NCBI RefSeq assembly: GCF_007846095.1 | Contig: NZ_VOEI01000006.1 | Coordinates: forward strand, 186,001-250,000 | From: Mucilaginibacter achroorhodeus | Lineage (GTDB): Bacteria; Bacteroidota; Bacteroidia; Sphingobacteriales; Sphingobacteriaceae | DNA length: 64,000 bases | Reading direction: 5' to 3' | Shown here: piece by piece, positions 25,547 to 34,349 of the stretch | How the letters are laid out: each line of letters opens with the position of its first letter | How positions within the stretch are numbered: the first letter of the stretch is position 1 | The notes under the pieces: model-generated | What the model was told of the DNA's origin: nothing | What the model saw: only the letters and a program-made list of their open reading frames with translations | Databases searched by the model: none | Program-made: the position numbers and the translations under genes

Positions 25547-25843
25547 ATGAATCCATTAGAACTTTCACCACTGGCCGACCTTTGCACATCTATTGCAGGT
25601 CTTTTAAAAGCAGAACTGGGCGCTCATGGCCATGTAACCGCCGTAGCTAATCAAATTGTAATTTCTATCTCCCGGTTTGAGGTTGAGCATCGTTTAGGCA
25701 ACCTGCTGCAACAGATCTACCGTTCGGTTGACCTGCATTTCCCGGCGCGTAAGGAGAACGTTTCGCTCATCATCCGTGATGCTGAAGGCGTTTATGAGAA
25801 CTGCTTTAAAATTTGGCATACCGTTACCAAGGCTAAAGGATAA
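25547..25843 (+). CDS. Hypothetical protein, 98 aa
   Basis: A soluble 98-residue protein (MNPLELSPLADLCTSIAGLL, VANQIVISISRFEVEHRLGN, FPARKENVSLIIRDAEGVYE). No family is recognised. It could be a small alpha/beta fold. Nothing convincing is coded in the 218 nt between it and the divergent membrane-protein gene. Confidence 0.7.
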   Translation: MNPLELSPLADLCTSIAGLLKAELGAHGHVTAVANQIVISISRFEVEHRLGNLLQQIYRSVDLHFPARKENVSLIIRDAEGVYENCFKIWHTVTKAKG

Positions 25844-25908
25844 TATCCATTTATTAAAAGCCATAAGGCTGTGTTTGTGAATTATATCTAATTTGATATG
25901 TTTGGTTC

Positions 25909-27192
25909 ATGAACCCACAAGCCTCCTCTGCAAATTCGGCAGGCCGTATTTTGCTGGCAAGCCTCATTGGCACCACTATCGAGTTTTTCGATTTTTACAT
26001 ATACGCCACCGCAGCAGTACTGGTGTTTCCCAAGTTATTTTTTCATTCATCAGATCCTACTTCGGCAACGCTGGAATCATTAGCCACATTTGCGCTGGCC
26101 TTTTTCGCAAGGCCTTTGGGTGCGGCGTTGTTCGGGCATTTTGGTGACAGAAAGGGACGTAAAGCCACCCTGGTTGCAGCGCTGATGACCATGGGGCCTT
26201 CAACCGTTGCCATTGGTCTGTTGCCGGGATATGACAGCATTGGTATTTTTGCGCCGTTGCTGCTGGCACTTTTCAGGTTTGGGCAGGGTTTAGGTTTAGG
26301 CGGCGAGTGGGGTGGCGCTGTTTTGCTGGCTACAGAAAATGCACCTGCAAACAAAAAGGCCTGGTATGGCATGTTCCCGCAGTTGGGGGCGCCCATAGGT
26401 TTCTTACTCTCGAGCGCTACGTTTTACATTTTAGGGAAGGTGATGAGCGACCAGGATTTTATCAATTTCGGCTGGCGTATTCCCTTTATTGCCAGCGCTG
26501 TACTGATATTGCTTGGTTTGTACGTACGTTTAAAAATCACCGAGACTCCTGAGTTTACCAAAGTGATAGATAATAACGAGCGCTCTAAAGTGCCCTTTGC
26601 CGATGTTTTCACCAGGCATACCAAAGCTATTACTTTAGGCACGCTGGCTACTATAACTACATTTCTACTTTTTTATCTCATGACGGTATTCACCTTAAGC
26701 TGGGGTACATCCAAACTCAACTTCAGTAAAAATAATTTCCTGGTGATGCAAATGATTTCCATGCTGGCCTTTGGTGCGGGTATACCGCTATCGGCTGTAG
26801 TGGCAGACAGGTTTGGCCGAAACCCTATGCTGATTTTGGCCAGTGCATGTATCATGGTATTCGGGTTGGTGTTTGCCCCGTTCTTTTCATCGCACGATAA
26901 AGTGGTTACAACTATGTTTCTTTCAACCGGTATGTTCCTGATGGGGCTTACCTACGGGCCCATTGGTACGGCCCTGGCAGAGATATTCCCGGCATCGGTA
27001 CGTTATACCGGTGCATCGCTGGCTTTTACGCTGGCAGGTATTTTGGGCGCATCTTTAACGCCTTACCTGGCAACAAAGCTGGCTAATAGCTACGGTTTGC
27101 AGTATGTGGGTTATTACCTAACAGCCGCTGCAACGCTTACTTTATTAGCTTTGATCATGGCCCGCAAAATAATGGCGACGCAACATTCGTAA
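25909..27192 (+). CDS. MFS transporter, metabolite:H+ symporter (MHS) family
   Basis: A 427-residue protein with 12 predicted helices. MHS family marks are GTTIEFFDFYIYATAAVLVF at the start, HFGDRKGRKATLV after helix 2 (the MFS loop motif), GLGLGGEWGGAVLLATENAP in helix 4 and a second-half VADRFGRNPML. Relatives carry shikimate, proline/betaine, alpha-ketoglutarate or citrate with protons. The substrate is unknown, and no catabolic gene lies nearby. It ends at a hairpin terminator. Confidence 0.9.
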   Translation: MNPQASSANSAGRILLASLIGTTIEFFDFYIYATAAVLVFPKLFFHSSDPTSATLESLATFALAFFARPLGAALFGHFGDRKGRKATLVAALMTMGPSTVAIGLLPGYDSIGIFAPLLLALFRFGQGLGLGGEWGGAVLLATENAPANKKAWYGMFPQLGAPIGFLLSSATFYILGKVMSDQDFINFGWRIPFIASAVLILLGLYVRLKITETPEFTKVIDNNERSKVPFADVFTRHTKAITLGTLATITTFLLFYLMTVFTLSWGTSKLNFSKNNFLVMQMISMLAFGAGIPLSAVVADRFGRNPMLILASACIMVFGLVFAPFFSSHDKVVTTMFLSTGMFLMGLTYGPIGTALAEIFPASVRYTGASLAFTLAGILGASLTPYLATKLANSYGLQYVGYYLTAAATLTLLALIMARKIMATQHS

Positions 27193-27211
27193 ACGCAGCT
27201 ACTTTAAATTA

Positions 27212-27244
27212 AAAGGTCCGGAGAAGCTAATTCTCCGGACCTTT
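27212..27244. terminator. Bidirectional hairpin terminator
   Basis: AAAGGTCCGGAGAA and TTCTCCGGACCTTT form a 14-bp stem with a short loop, with T-runs on both strands. It separates the convergent MHS transporter and phosphatase genes. Confidence 0.88.
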
Positions 27245-27262
27245 CTTTTAATGTTTGATCTG

Positions 27263-29110
27263 TTATTTACCTTTCAATAGTGCCAGTATTTTGTGATAGA
27301 TCTCTGTATTTTGGTAAGTGCCCATGAACGCTCTTGAGTGCGGCCCGTAGGCGAACACCGGTACGTTGATACTGGTATGATCGTTAGTGCTAAAGTTGCC
27401 TAACACCATTCCATTAGCGGTTGAGGCATCCAGCAAACTAAGTCCGCCTGTCTCATGGTCGGCAGTTACTATCACCAGTGTTTCGCCATCCTCATCAGCA
27501 AACTTAAGCGCTTCGCCCACGGTGCGGTCAAAATCGTGCAGTTCGGTGATCACGTAAGGCAGATCGTTAGCGTGGCCGCCGTAATCTATCTGCGCACCCT
27601 CGGCCATAATAAAAAAGCCGGGTTTGTTCTGATGCAACACCTTAATGGTATGCAGTAAAGATTGTTTTAGCATGTCGCCACGGCCATCTTTAACGGGCCG
27701 GGTATCTTCGTTTTTTAGCAATACGATCTGTTTGCCTTTATCAGAAGCTTCGGCCTCTGCAAGTGATGTAAATAGTTGATAGCCTTTTGCCTTTATCTTG
27801 TCCATCAAGCGGGCATCCTTGTTTTGCATAAAAGAGCGTTGGTTTGAGCCGATCAAAACATCCACATTTCCGTTCACAAAGTCGGCCGCTATTTTTTGCG
27901 AAGAATCGCGTTCTGAAATATGGCCATAGAAAGCTGCCGGTGTAGCATCTGTAATATCACCACAGCTGATAATGCCGCTCTTGATCTTCATTTGGCTAAG
28001 AACATCGGGCAGGTTAGCTAAGGGTTTTCCCTGCGCATCAACGCCGATGTAGCGGTTATCGGTTTTCTCACCACTGGCCATTGCTGTGGCACCCGCTGCA
28101 GAATCGGTATTATCGGAGTTTGCTGCTTTGGTTTGCGAAAAGCCAATGCTGCGGCATTGATACATATTCAACTGACCGTGATTGGCGGTTAGCCCCGCCT
28201 GTATCTGTGCCAGGCCCATTCCATCACCTATCAGCAAGATCACGTTTTTTACCTTTTTGTTAGCACCATCAGATTTATAGGTGGGCTGATAAATGCTATA
28301 GGGCTTTGGATTAACATATTTCAGTTTTTTACGATTGATAAGGAAATCGTGCAGTTGTTGCGGGTAATCGGTGTTTATCCAGTCCACACCAAGCTTTTCC
28401 AATTGGATCCAGGTATTCGGGCTATCCTGCGTGGCCCAAAAACGGAAAGGTTTTCCCATAGCATGCGCCGCGTTAACCAATCCTTTAAGTTTGATTGAAT
28501 CTGGCGGGGTAGGCGTGCCCTTGCCGTTCCAATGAGTGTAGTTGCCCAGGGCGTCGCTTATCATAGCTACATGCTTTAGCTGTTCAGTTGTGTAAGGAAT
28601 GTTAGGCCGGCCGTCAAAGTAAATGTAATCCGGGTAATCGCCAAACTTTGCAGGGGCGGGCATATCGCCGCTTAATGCAATTTTAACAGCATTGGGGTTT
28701 ACTGCGCTGTTAAACATCTGCATATATGGCTTTATTTCTTTCAAAAGCTCGGGGATCACATGCTCGTGGTCTTCTTTAATGTCGATAACCAACTGCAGGT
28801 GCATGGCAGCGTCTGCATAGGGCTTGCCGCCGTTCTGCTGAAAGCGTTCGGCAAGCGGTTTAAGGTACAAATTCTCTAAAGTACGGTTCGGCGCAATTTC
28901 CTTTTTTTCGTGTGCAACGTATAACTTGCCTTCAAACAAATAAACATCAGCCTCTATAGAACCCGTGCCGGCATAGTAAGCCTGCAAGAAGGGTATATTC
29001 TGATGATAATCGTTATGGCTGTGCCCGTTGTTTATTGTAAGCGATTGCGCACCTGCCGCGGCAGAAAATAATAACGCAACGAGAGAAATGTATCCGGAAA
29101 TTTTTTTCAT
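27263..29110 (-). CDS. Fused GDPD-like phosphodiesterase and alkaline phosphatase, secreted
   Basis: A 615-residue protein with a signal peptide (1-21) and two domains. Residues about 25-262 look like a PLC-like/GDPD barrel: NNGHSHNDYHQ, a metal-site SIEADVYLFEGKLYVAHE, and WINTDYPQQL at the end. Residues about 287-613 are an alkaline phosphatase: metal ligand D296 in LLIGDGMG, nucleophile S337 in NTDSAAGATAMASG, then EGAQIDYGGHAND and VTADHETGG. The two parts could release glycerol phosphate from phosphodiesters and then free phosphate. Fusion is inferred to be real because one frame runs across both domains with a short linker. The ATG is at 29110. Confidence 0.9.
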   Translation of the reverse strand: MKKISGYISLVALLFSAAAGAQSLTINNGHSHNDYHQNIPFLQAYYAGTGSIEADVYLFEGKLYVAHEKKEIAPNRTLENLYLKPLAERFQQNGGKPYADAAMHLQLVIDIKEDHEHVIPELLKEIKPYMQMFNSAVNPNAVKIALSGDMPAPAKFGDYPDYIYFDGRPNIPYTTEQLKHVAMISDALGNYTHWNGKGTPTPPDSIKLKGLVNAAHAMGKPFRFWATQDSPNTWIQLEKLGVDWINTDYPQQLHDFLINRKKLKYVNPKPYSIYQPTYKSDGANKKVKNVILLIGDGMGLAQIQAGLTANHGQLNMYQCRSIGFSQTKAANSDNTDSAAGATAMASGEKTDNRYIGVDAQGKPLANLPDVLSQMKIKSGIISCGDITDATPAAFYGHISERDSSQKIAADFVNGNVDVLIGSNQRSFMQNKDARLMDKIKAKGYQLFTSLAEAEASDKGKQIVLLKNEDTRPVKDGRGDMLKQSLLHTIKVLHQNKPGFFIMAEGAQIDYGGHANDLPYVITELHDFDRTVGEALKFADEDGETLVIVTADHETGGLSLLDASTANGMVLGNFSTNDHTSINVPVFAYGPHSRAFMGTYQNTEIYHKILALLKGK

Positions 29111-29144
29111 ATCCTAATAGAAACGTTGTAACGCGCAAAAGTAT

Positions 29145-29160
29145 CTAAAACGCTTAAAAG
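29145..29160. promoter_or_regulatory. Weak LacI-type operator candidate in divergent gap
   Basis: CTAAAACGCTTAAAAG resembles the operator described at 40430, with half-sites CTAAAACG and a degenerate partner. A TACTTTTG -7 box on the minus strand (29136-29143) lies next to it, so it would affect the phosphatase gene first. It is weaker than the others and may be chance. Confidence 0.35.
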
Positions 29161-29356
29161 CTTTGTTAATAATAAATTAAGAGAAATTGTTGCTTTTGTT
29201 AAGTGTTGTTGCATTTATGGGGAAGTTAGTTCATAAAAATTTGAGATAGCTTTACCCTCAAACGCAGGTAACATTACTGATGCCAAATAAACAAGATGTT
29301 TTAATGTTGTGTAAATTGTTGGCGAAATTATCCATCCATTAAAACAGGAGCTCATT

Positions 29357-32029
29357 TTGAACAGATTTACTTTTTCTTTTGCGTTTATATGCTCTTTAAC
29401 CACGCTGATATTTACGCAGACCCATGCCCAAAGCACGGTAGCCCTGCAGTGTGAGCATTTGTTAACGCCAATAGGTGTTGATAGCGAGCACCCGCGCCTT
29501 GCGTGGCAAATGGAAGATAGCAGGGCAGGTGCTGCACAATCTGCTTACCAGGTGTTGGTCGGTACCGATTCTGCGCAATTAGCCAACAAGCCATCAGCAT
29601 GGAATTCGGGCAAGATAGCTTCCGCTATTAGCAATATCACTTACCAGGGCAAAGCTTTACAACCATCTACTAAATATTTTTGGCTTGTACGTACTTGGGA
29701 TAAAGCCGGCGCTAAATTACCGGATAGCCGCATAAGCAGCTTTGAGACAGGTTTGATGGGTATAAACAATTGGAAAGGCTCGTGGATAAGTGATATGGGT
29801 AGTATTAACACCCTGCCTGCGCCGTATTTCAGAAAAGGTTTTACCGCAACAAAAAAGATCAGGTCGGCCAGGGCTTACATAGCAGTTGCAGGCCTTTATG
29901 AACTTTACTTGAATGGCCAAGAGGTAGGCAACCACCGTTTAGACCCAATGTACACCCGGTTTGACAGGCGTACGCTTTATGTAAGTTATGACGTTACCAA
30001 CCAATTGCAGCAAGGCAAAAATGCGGTAGGTGTTTTACTGGGCAATGGATGGTATAACATGCAATCACTTGCCGTATGGGATTTTGACCGCGCCCCATGG
30101 CGTAACCGGCCAACCTTCTGCATGGATCTCAGGATAACCTACACCGATGGCACAACTGCTACCATTGCCACAGATGATAGTTGGAAAACGCATGATAGCC
30201 CGATCATATTCAATAGTATTTATACCGGCGAACATTATGATAGTCGCCGGGAATTGCCCGGATGGAACACAGCAAATTATAACGATAAGGACTGGAAGGA
30301 AGTAGGGTTGCGGGCGGCCCCTTCAAAGCAAATTGTTAGCCAGCTGATGCAGCCTATACGCAATGTGGATGAGATAAAGGCAAAATCAATAAAGAAATTT
30401 GATGATACCACTTATGTGGTTGACTTGGGTCGTAATATATCAGGCGTTACACAGGTAAGATTGAATGGAGCAGCAGGTACCATCGTGCGCATAAAGCATG
30501 GGGAGCGCTTGTATGCAAATGGCCATGTGGATCTGTCTAATATTGATGTATACTACCGGCCTAAAGATAAAAGCGACCCGTTTGGTACAGACATCGTTAT
30601 CCTTAATGGTAAAGGGCCTGTTGAGTTTATGCCAAGGTTCAATTACAAGGGATTTCAATATGTTGAGATAACCAGCAGCAAACCTATCGATCTGAAGCAG
30701 GATGACGTAACCGGTTACTTTATGCACAGTGATGTTGCGCCAATAGGTAACATTAATTCTTCCAATCAGCTAATAAACAGGTTATGGTGGGCAACCAACA
30801 ACTCCTACCTGTCAAATCTTTTTGGTTACCCTACTGATTGTCCCCAACGCGAGAAAAACGGCTGGACGGGTGACGGGCACTTTGCCGTTGAAACAGGTCT
30901 GTTCAATTTTGATGGTATCACCATATATGAAAAATGGCTGGCAGACCACCGCGACGAGCAACAGCCCAACGGTGTTTTGCCTGATATTATCCCAACCGGC
31001 GGCTGGGGATACGGCACAGCCAACGGTACCGATTGGACGAGCACCATTGCGATAATCCCCTGGAACCTTTACCTGTTTTACGGCGACAGCAAAGCACTTG
31101 CTGATAATTACAATAATATCCGTGCATATGTGAATTACGTGGATGGTATAAGTCCGCAAGGGCTTACCACCTTTGGCCGCGGCGACTGGGTGCCTGTAAA
31201 ATCAACATCTTCGCTGGAGTATACCTCTTCCATTTACTTTTATGTGGATGCAACTATACTGGCCAAGGCCGCAAAATTATTTAATAAACAGGATGATCAT
31301 AAGCATTACTCGGCTTTGGCAGCCCGCATTAAAAATGCCATCAATAACAAGTATTTCAATAAAACGACTGCCATGTATGGCAGCGGTGTACAAACAGAAT
31401 TAAGTATGGCCCTGCAATGGGGCATAGTGCCGGAGGAATACCGTGCCCGTGTAGCAGAAAACCTTGCAAAAAGGGTTGCACAGGATAACATGCATATTGA
31501 TGTAGGGGTGTTGGGTGCCAAAGCAATTTTAAACGCTTTGAGCAATAATGGCCAGGCCGAAACGGCTTATAAACTGGCATCTCAGGATACATACCCATCA
31601 TGGGGTTGGTGGATAGTTAACGGAGCTACAACCCTTTACGAGAATTGGAACATACAGGCAACGCGAGACATCTCACTGAACCACATGATGTTTGGAGAAA
31701 TAGGGGGATGGTTTTTTAAAGGCTTGGGTGGCATACTACCCGATGAAACGCATCCCGGCTTTAAGAACGTTTTACTTAAACCAAATTTTGTTTCAGGCTT
31801 AAATTACTTTACTGCTTCGCATAACGGGCCTTACGGCAAGATCATATCTGCCTGGGAAAGGAAAGGGCAGGACGTGATCTACAAGGTTACCATACCGGCA
31901 AATTCAACCGCAACGGTGACCATACCCAATGGCGCGCACGCAAAGGTATACTTAAACAATATAGTAGAAAAAAATAGCAGTACTTACAAAATTAATTCTG
32001 GCAGTTATCAGTTCAGGATACGTTATTAG
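29357..32029 (+). CDS. Alpha-L-rhamnosidase, GH78
   Basis: An 890-residue secreted enzyme that removes terminal alpha-L-rhamnose. The layout is standard: signal peptide 1-24, Fn3-like domain (EHPRLAWQM, about 43-51), Bac_rhamnosid_N domain (about 160-330: AGLYELYLNGQEVGN, LGNGWYN), a beta-sandwich (about 345-450), the (alpha/alpha)6 catalytic domain (about 455-790) and a C-terminal beta domain. The catalytic-site motif TDCPQREKNGWTGDGHF is intact. The start is TTG at 29357, with AGGAG 6 nt before it; the signal peptide requires this start. It is the first gene of the large locus and ends at a hairpin. Confidence 0.94.
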   Translation: MNRFTFSFAFICSLTTLIFTQTHAQSTVALQCEHLLTPIGVDSEHPRLAWQMEDSRAGAAQSAYQVLVGTDSAQLANKPSAWNSGKIASAISNITYQGKALQPSTKYFWLVRTWDKAGAKLPDSRISSFETGLMGINNWKGSWISDMGSINTLPAPYFRKGFTATKKIRSARAYIAVAGLYELYLNGQEVGNHRLDPMYTRFDRRTLYVSYDVTNQLQQGKNAVGVLLGNGWYNMQSLAVWDFDRAPWRNRPTFCMDLRITYTDGTTATIATDDSWKTHDSPIIFNSIYTGEHYDSRRELPGWNTANYNDKDWKEVGLRAAPSKQIVSQLMQPIRNVDEIKAKSIKKFDDTTYVVDLGRNISGVTQVRLNGAAGTIVRIKHGERLYANGHVDLSNIDVYYRPKDKSDPFGTDIVILNGKGPVEFMPRFNYKGFQYVEITSSKPIDLKQDDVTGYFMHSDVAPIGNINSSNQLINRLWWATNNSYLSNLFGYPTDCPQREKNGWTGDGHFAVETGLFNFDGITIYEKWLADHRDEQQPNGVLPDIIPTGGWGYGTANGTDWTSTIAIIPWNLYLFYGDSKALADNYNNIRAYVNYVDGISPQGLTTFGRGDWVPVKSTSSLEYTSSIYFYVDATILAKAAKLFNKQDDHKHYSALAARIKNAINNKYFNKTTAMYGSGVQTELSMALQWGIVPEEYRARVAENLAKRVAQDNMHIDVGVLGAKAILNALSNNGQAETAYKLASQDTYPSWGWWIVNGATTLYENWNIQATRDISLNHMMFGEIGGWFFKGLGGILPDETHPGFKNVLLKPNFVSGLNYFTASHNGPYGKIISAWERKGQDVIYKVTIPANSTATVTIPNGAHAKVYLNNIVEKNSSTYKINSGSYQFRIRY

Positions 32030-32080
32030 CCTTCGCTATAATTTAAACTTACTTGTTTAAGAGAATACCTATATAATAAC

Positions 32081-32107
32081 AAAGCCTTAGCAACTTGCTA
32101 AGGCTTT
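32081..32107. terminator. Hairpin terminator
   Basis: AAAGCCTTAGCA and TGCTAAGGCTTT form a 12-bp stem with a 3-nt loop between the convergent GH78 and esterase genes. Confidence 0.85.
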
Positions 32108-32145
32108 CTGATTTATTAAGAGGGGTATAAAAAACAAACGTGCTA

Positions 32146-34155
32146 TTACTGCTTTTGGGGATCGAGCTTTATATTTTGCCAGTCGTCGGTTTTAAATGGC
32201 GATGCTGGCAGGCCGGCTCCGTTATAAAGCGTTCCATCAGGGTTGTTCTGCCAATCGTACCTTACCGCAACCGGCTGTTTAACTAAGCTGTTGCTTACCG
32301 TTACGGTATTACCGTTAATGGTGGCATCTGCAGAATAGAATTTTTTATCTGCCCCGGCTATAAAAAAACCTTTTAATGCCGCTGAGCCTTTGCTTATTAA
32401 CCCGCCCGAGGTGTTGGTAAAGCTGAGCACTACACGGTTATCTTTTGTTTGGAGCGATGAATAAGACGGCCCGCTGTATGGAACCTTAACGCCATAATTT
32501 TTAGCAAGGGCAATTAACGCGAGTCTTGATCCAACATCTTGTTTATTTCGTGGGTGGATGTTGGTAGCTTCCCCTATATCAATTGTTACAGCCATACCGG
32601 TGTTGGGTAGCTTTAGCGTTTGCAATTGTGCAAACCTAAGTTCGGGCCAATCTGCAGCAACCGGCTGGTCATGACAATCGTAATTGGCTATCTGCACAAA
32701 GTAAAACGGAAGATTTGGGTTTTTAAACTTGTTGCGCCAGTCGTTAATAAGTAATGGGAACAGTATTTTGTATTGCTCTGCCCTGTCGGCATTACTCTCG
32801 CCCTGGTACCAGATAACCCCCTTTATATTGAAATCTAAGATCGGGTTTATCATGGCATTATAAATAAGCGTAGGGCGATTGGCAGAATTTGCCAGCACCG
32901 GTGGCTGCTCTAACCTGGCTAATGGCAACGCTTTCTGGTAGGCCCACTCACCTGCAAGATCCAGGGTTTTTGCCGGATCATTTACCAATTGTAAAGTTAA
33001 GGGACCTTTGTTGATGCCGCCCAAACCGCCGTTATCAAAAACGCGTACCGCTATAATATTTTTGCCGGCCTTAACTAAATTACCGGGTACGGTGTAATTG
33101 CGGGGATAAAAGAACATCTCAGTGTGGCCAACTTCCTGCCCGTTAAAAAAACTGACGTCATAATCGTCCACACCCATTATATTAAGTTTAAGATCTTTCC
33201 CTGCCCAATCGGCCGGAACATTTATCTCTTTTCTAAACCATACGCTGCCGTCGTAATTATTCAAGCCTGCTTGTTCCCAAAAGTTGGGTAATTGCATTTT
33301 AGGCCAATTACTGTCGTTAAAATCAGGTTGCGCCCAGGTTGCAGTAGTACCTTTATAGCCGGGGTCATCGGTACGGCTTCGGTCTATCCAGTGGCGTACT
33401 TCGGTTTTATAGCGGTTCTCGATATCGTTTTGTGTCAAGCCACCTTCAGCTGCTTTTACAAAGTCAGCAAACTCAGGCATTGTTTTCAGCGAAGTACCGC
33501 TCGTCCAGGCTTCCGCAACAGTGCCGCCCCAGTTATCACTTATCAATCCTATTGGTATATGTTTTTCCTGATATATTTTTCTTGCAAAAAAATAAGCTAC
33601 CGCAGAAAAGTCCTTAACATTTTCAGGGTTACACTCTCGCCAACCCCATTTAACCGGCACTTCTTGCTGAGGCTGAAAATTTGTTTTGTTGTCGATCTTG
33701 ATCATACGGATATCACCGTACTTGGTCGCATCGGCAATTTCCTGCATGGCATTTAACACGCCTCCAAACCCGTTGCCTACCGTCATCTCCATGTTAGACT
33801 GGCCCGAGCACAACCACACATCCCCAATTAAAACATTATTTAGCGTTAGTTTTTCACCGTCATCAAAGGCTATCTGGTACGGGCCTCCGTAAGATGGCGT
33901 GGCAATTTTAGCAGTCCATTTACCGTTGGCTGCAACGTTTACCTGGTAAGCTTTTTTGTCCCATGTAGGTACGATGGTTAATTTGCTGCCGGGTTTAGCT
34001 GTCCCCCAAACGTTTGCTTTTGCTTTTTGCTGCAAAACCATGTTATCGGTAAAACAAGCTGCAGGTAGAACTTTAGCCAATGCGGGCTGAGTTAATAAAT
34101 ACACAGCAAGAGCAGCAGCGCTGTAAAATGCCTTAGTATGGTAAAAGGTTCTCAT
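32146..34155 (-). CDS. Sialate O-acetylesterase-type SGNH esterase
   Basis: A 669-residue secreted enzyme (signal peptide to about residue 28, ending TQPALA). An N-terminal beta domain (30-110) precedes the SGNH catalytic domain. The nucleophile is S120 in WLCSGQSNMEM. A GH2-like jelly-roll insert (about 255-390: DGSVWFRKEINVP, MGVDDYDVSFFNGQEVG) interrupts it. The second part holds GVIWYQGESNA, and the catalytic histidine is probably in ATNIHPRNKQD. Such enzymes remove acetyl groups from sialic acid or plant/fungal sugars. I chose the ATG at 34155 (MRTFYHTKAF); the in-frame ATG at 34206 gives an odd leader. An operator-like sequence lies 56 nt upstream. Confidence 0.9.
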   Translation of the reverse strand: MRTFYHTKAFYSAAALAVYLLTQPALAKVLPAACFTDNMVLQQKAKANVWGTAKPGSKLTIVPTWDKKAYQVNVAANGKWTAKIATPSYGGPYQIAFDDGEKLTLNNVLIGDVWLCSGQSNMEMTVGNGFGGVLNAMQEIADATKYGDIRMIKIDNKTNFQPQQEVPVKWGWRECNPENVKDFSAVAYFFARKIYQEKHIPIGLISDNWGGTVAEAWTSGTSLKTMPEFADFVKAAEGGLTQNDIENRYKTEVRHWIDRSRTDDPGYKGTTATWAQPDFNDSNWPKMQLPNFWEQAGLNNYDGSVWFRKEINVPADWAGKDLKLNIMGVDDYDVSFFNGQEVGHTEMFFYPRNYTVPGNLVKAGKNIIAVRVFDNGGLGGINKGPLTLQLVNDPAKTLDLAGEWAYQKALPLARLEQPPVLANSANRPTLIYNAMINPILDFNIKGVIWYQGESNADRAEQYKILFPLLINDWRNKFKNPNLPFYFVQIANYDCHDQPVAADWPELRFAQLQTLKLPNTGMAVTIDIGEATNIHPRNKQDVGSRLALIALAKNYGVKVPYSGPSYSSLQTKDNRVVLSFTNTSGGLISKGSAALKGFFIAGADKKFYSADATINGNTVTVSNSLVKQPVAVRYDWQNNPDGTLYNGAGLPASPFKTDDWQNIKLDPQKQ

Positions 34156-34210
34156 AAAATTGGTTGGGGCCTGTGCAGCCGTGTAGTTGTAATTTTGAAT
34201 GCGCAATATA

Positions 34211-34226
34211 ATAAAAACGATTTAGC
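34211..34226 (-). promoter_or_regulatory. LacI-type operator, divergent gap
   Basis: On the minus strand this reads GCTAAATCGTTTTTAT, identical over all 16 bases to 45242-45257 in the SusD1 promoter. It lies in the 194-nt gap between the divergent esterase gene (start 34155) and the propeller gene (start 34350). A partial -7 (TATATTGC) follows on the minus strand. Confidence 0.65.
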
Positions 34227-34349
34227 TTTATTAAAATTGATATTAATTTGCTTTTTTGTAGATTGTGCCTCAATAACGTTGCTGCATTTGTTGCGTTGTA
34301 AAACGGCATTTGTATCTTTATAAGATACGCATCACCAGTTTGCTAACCT

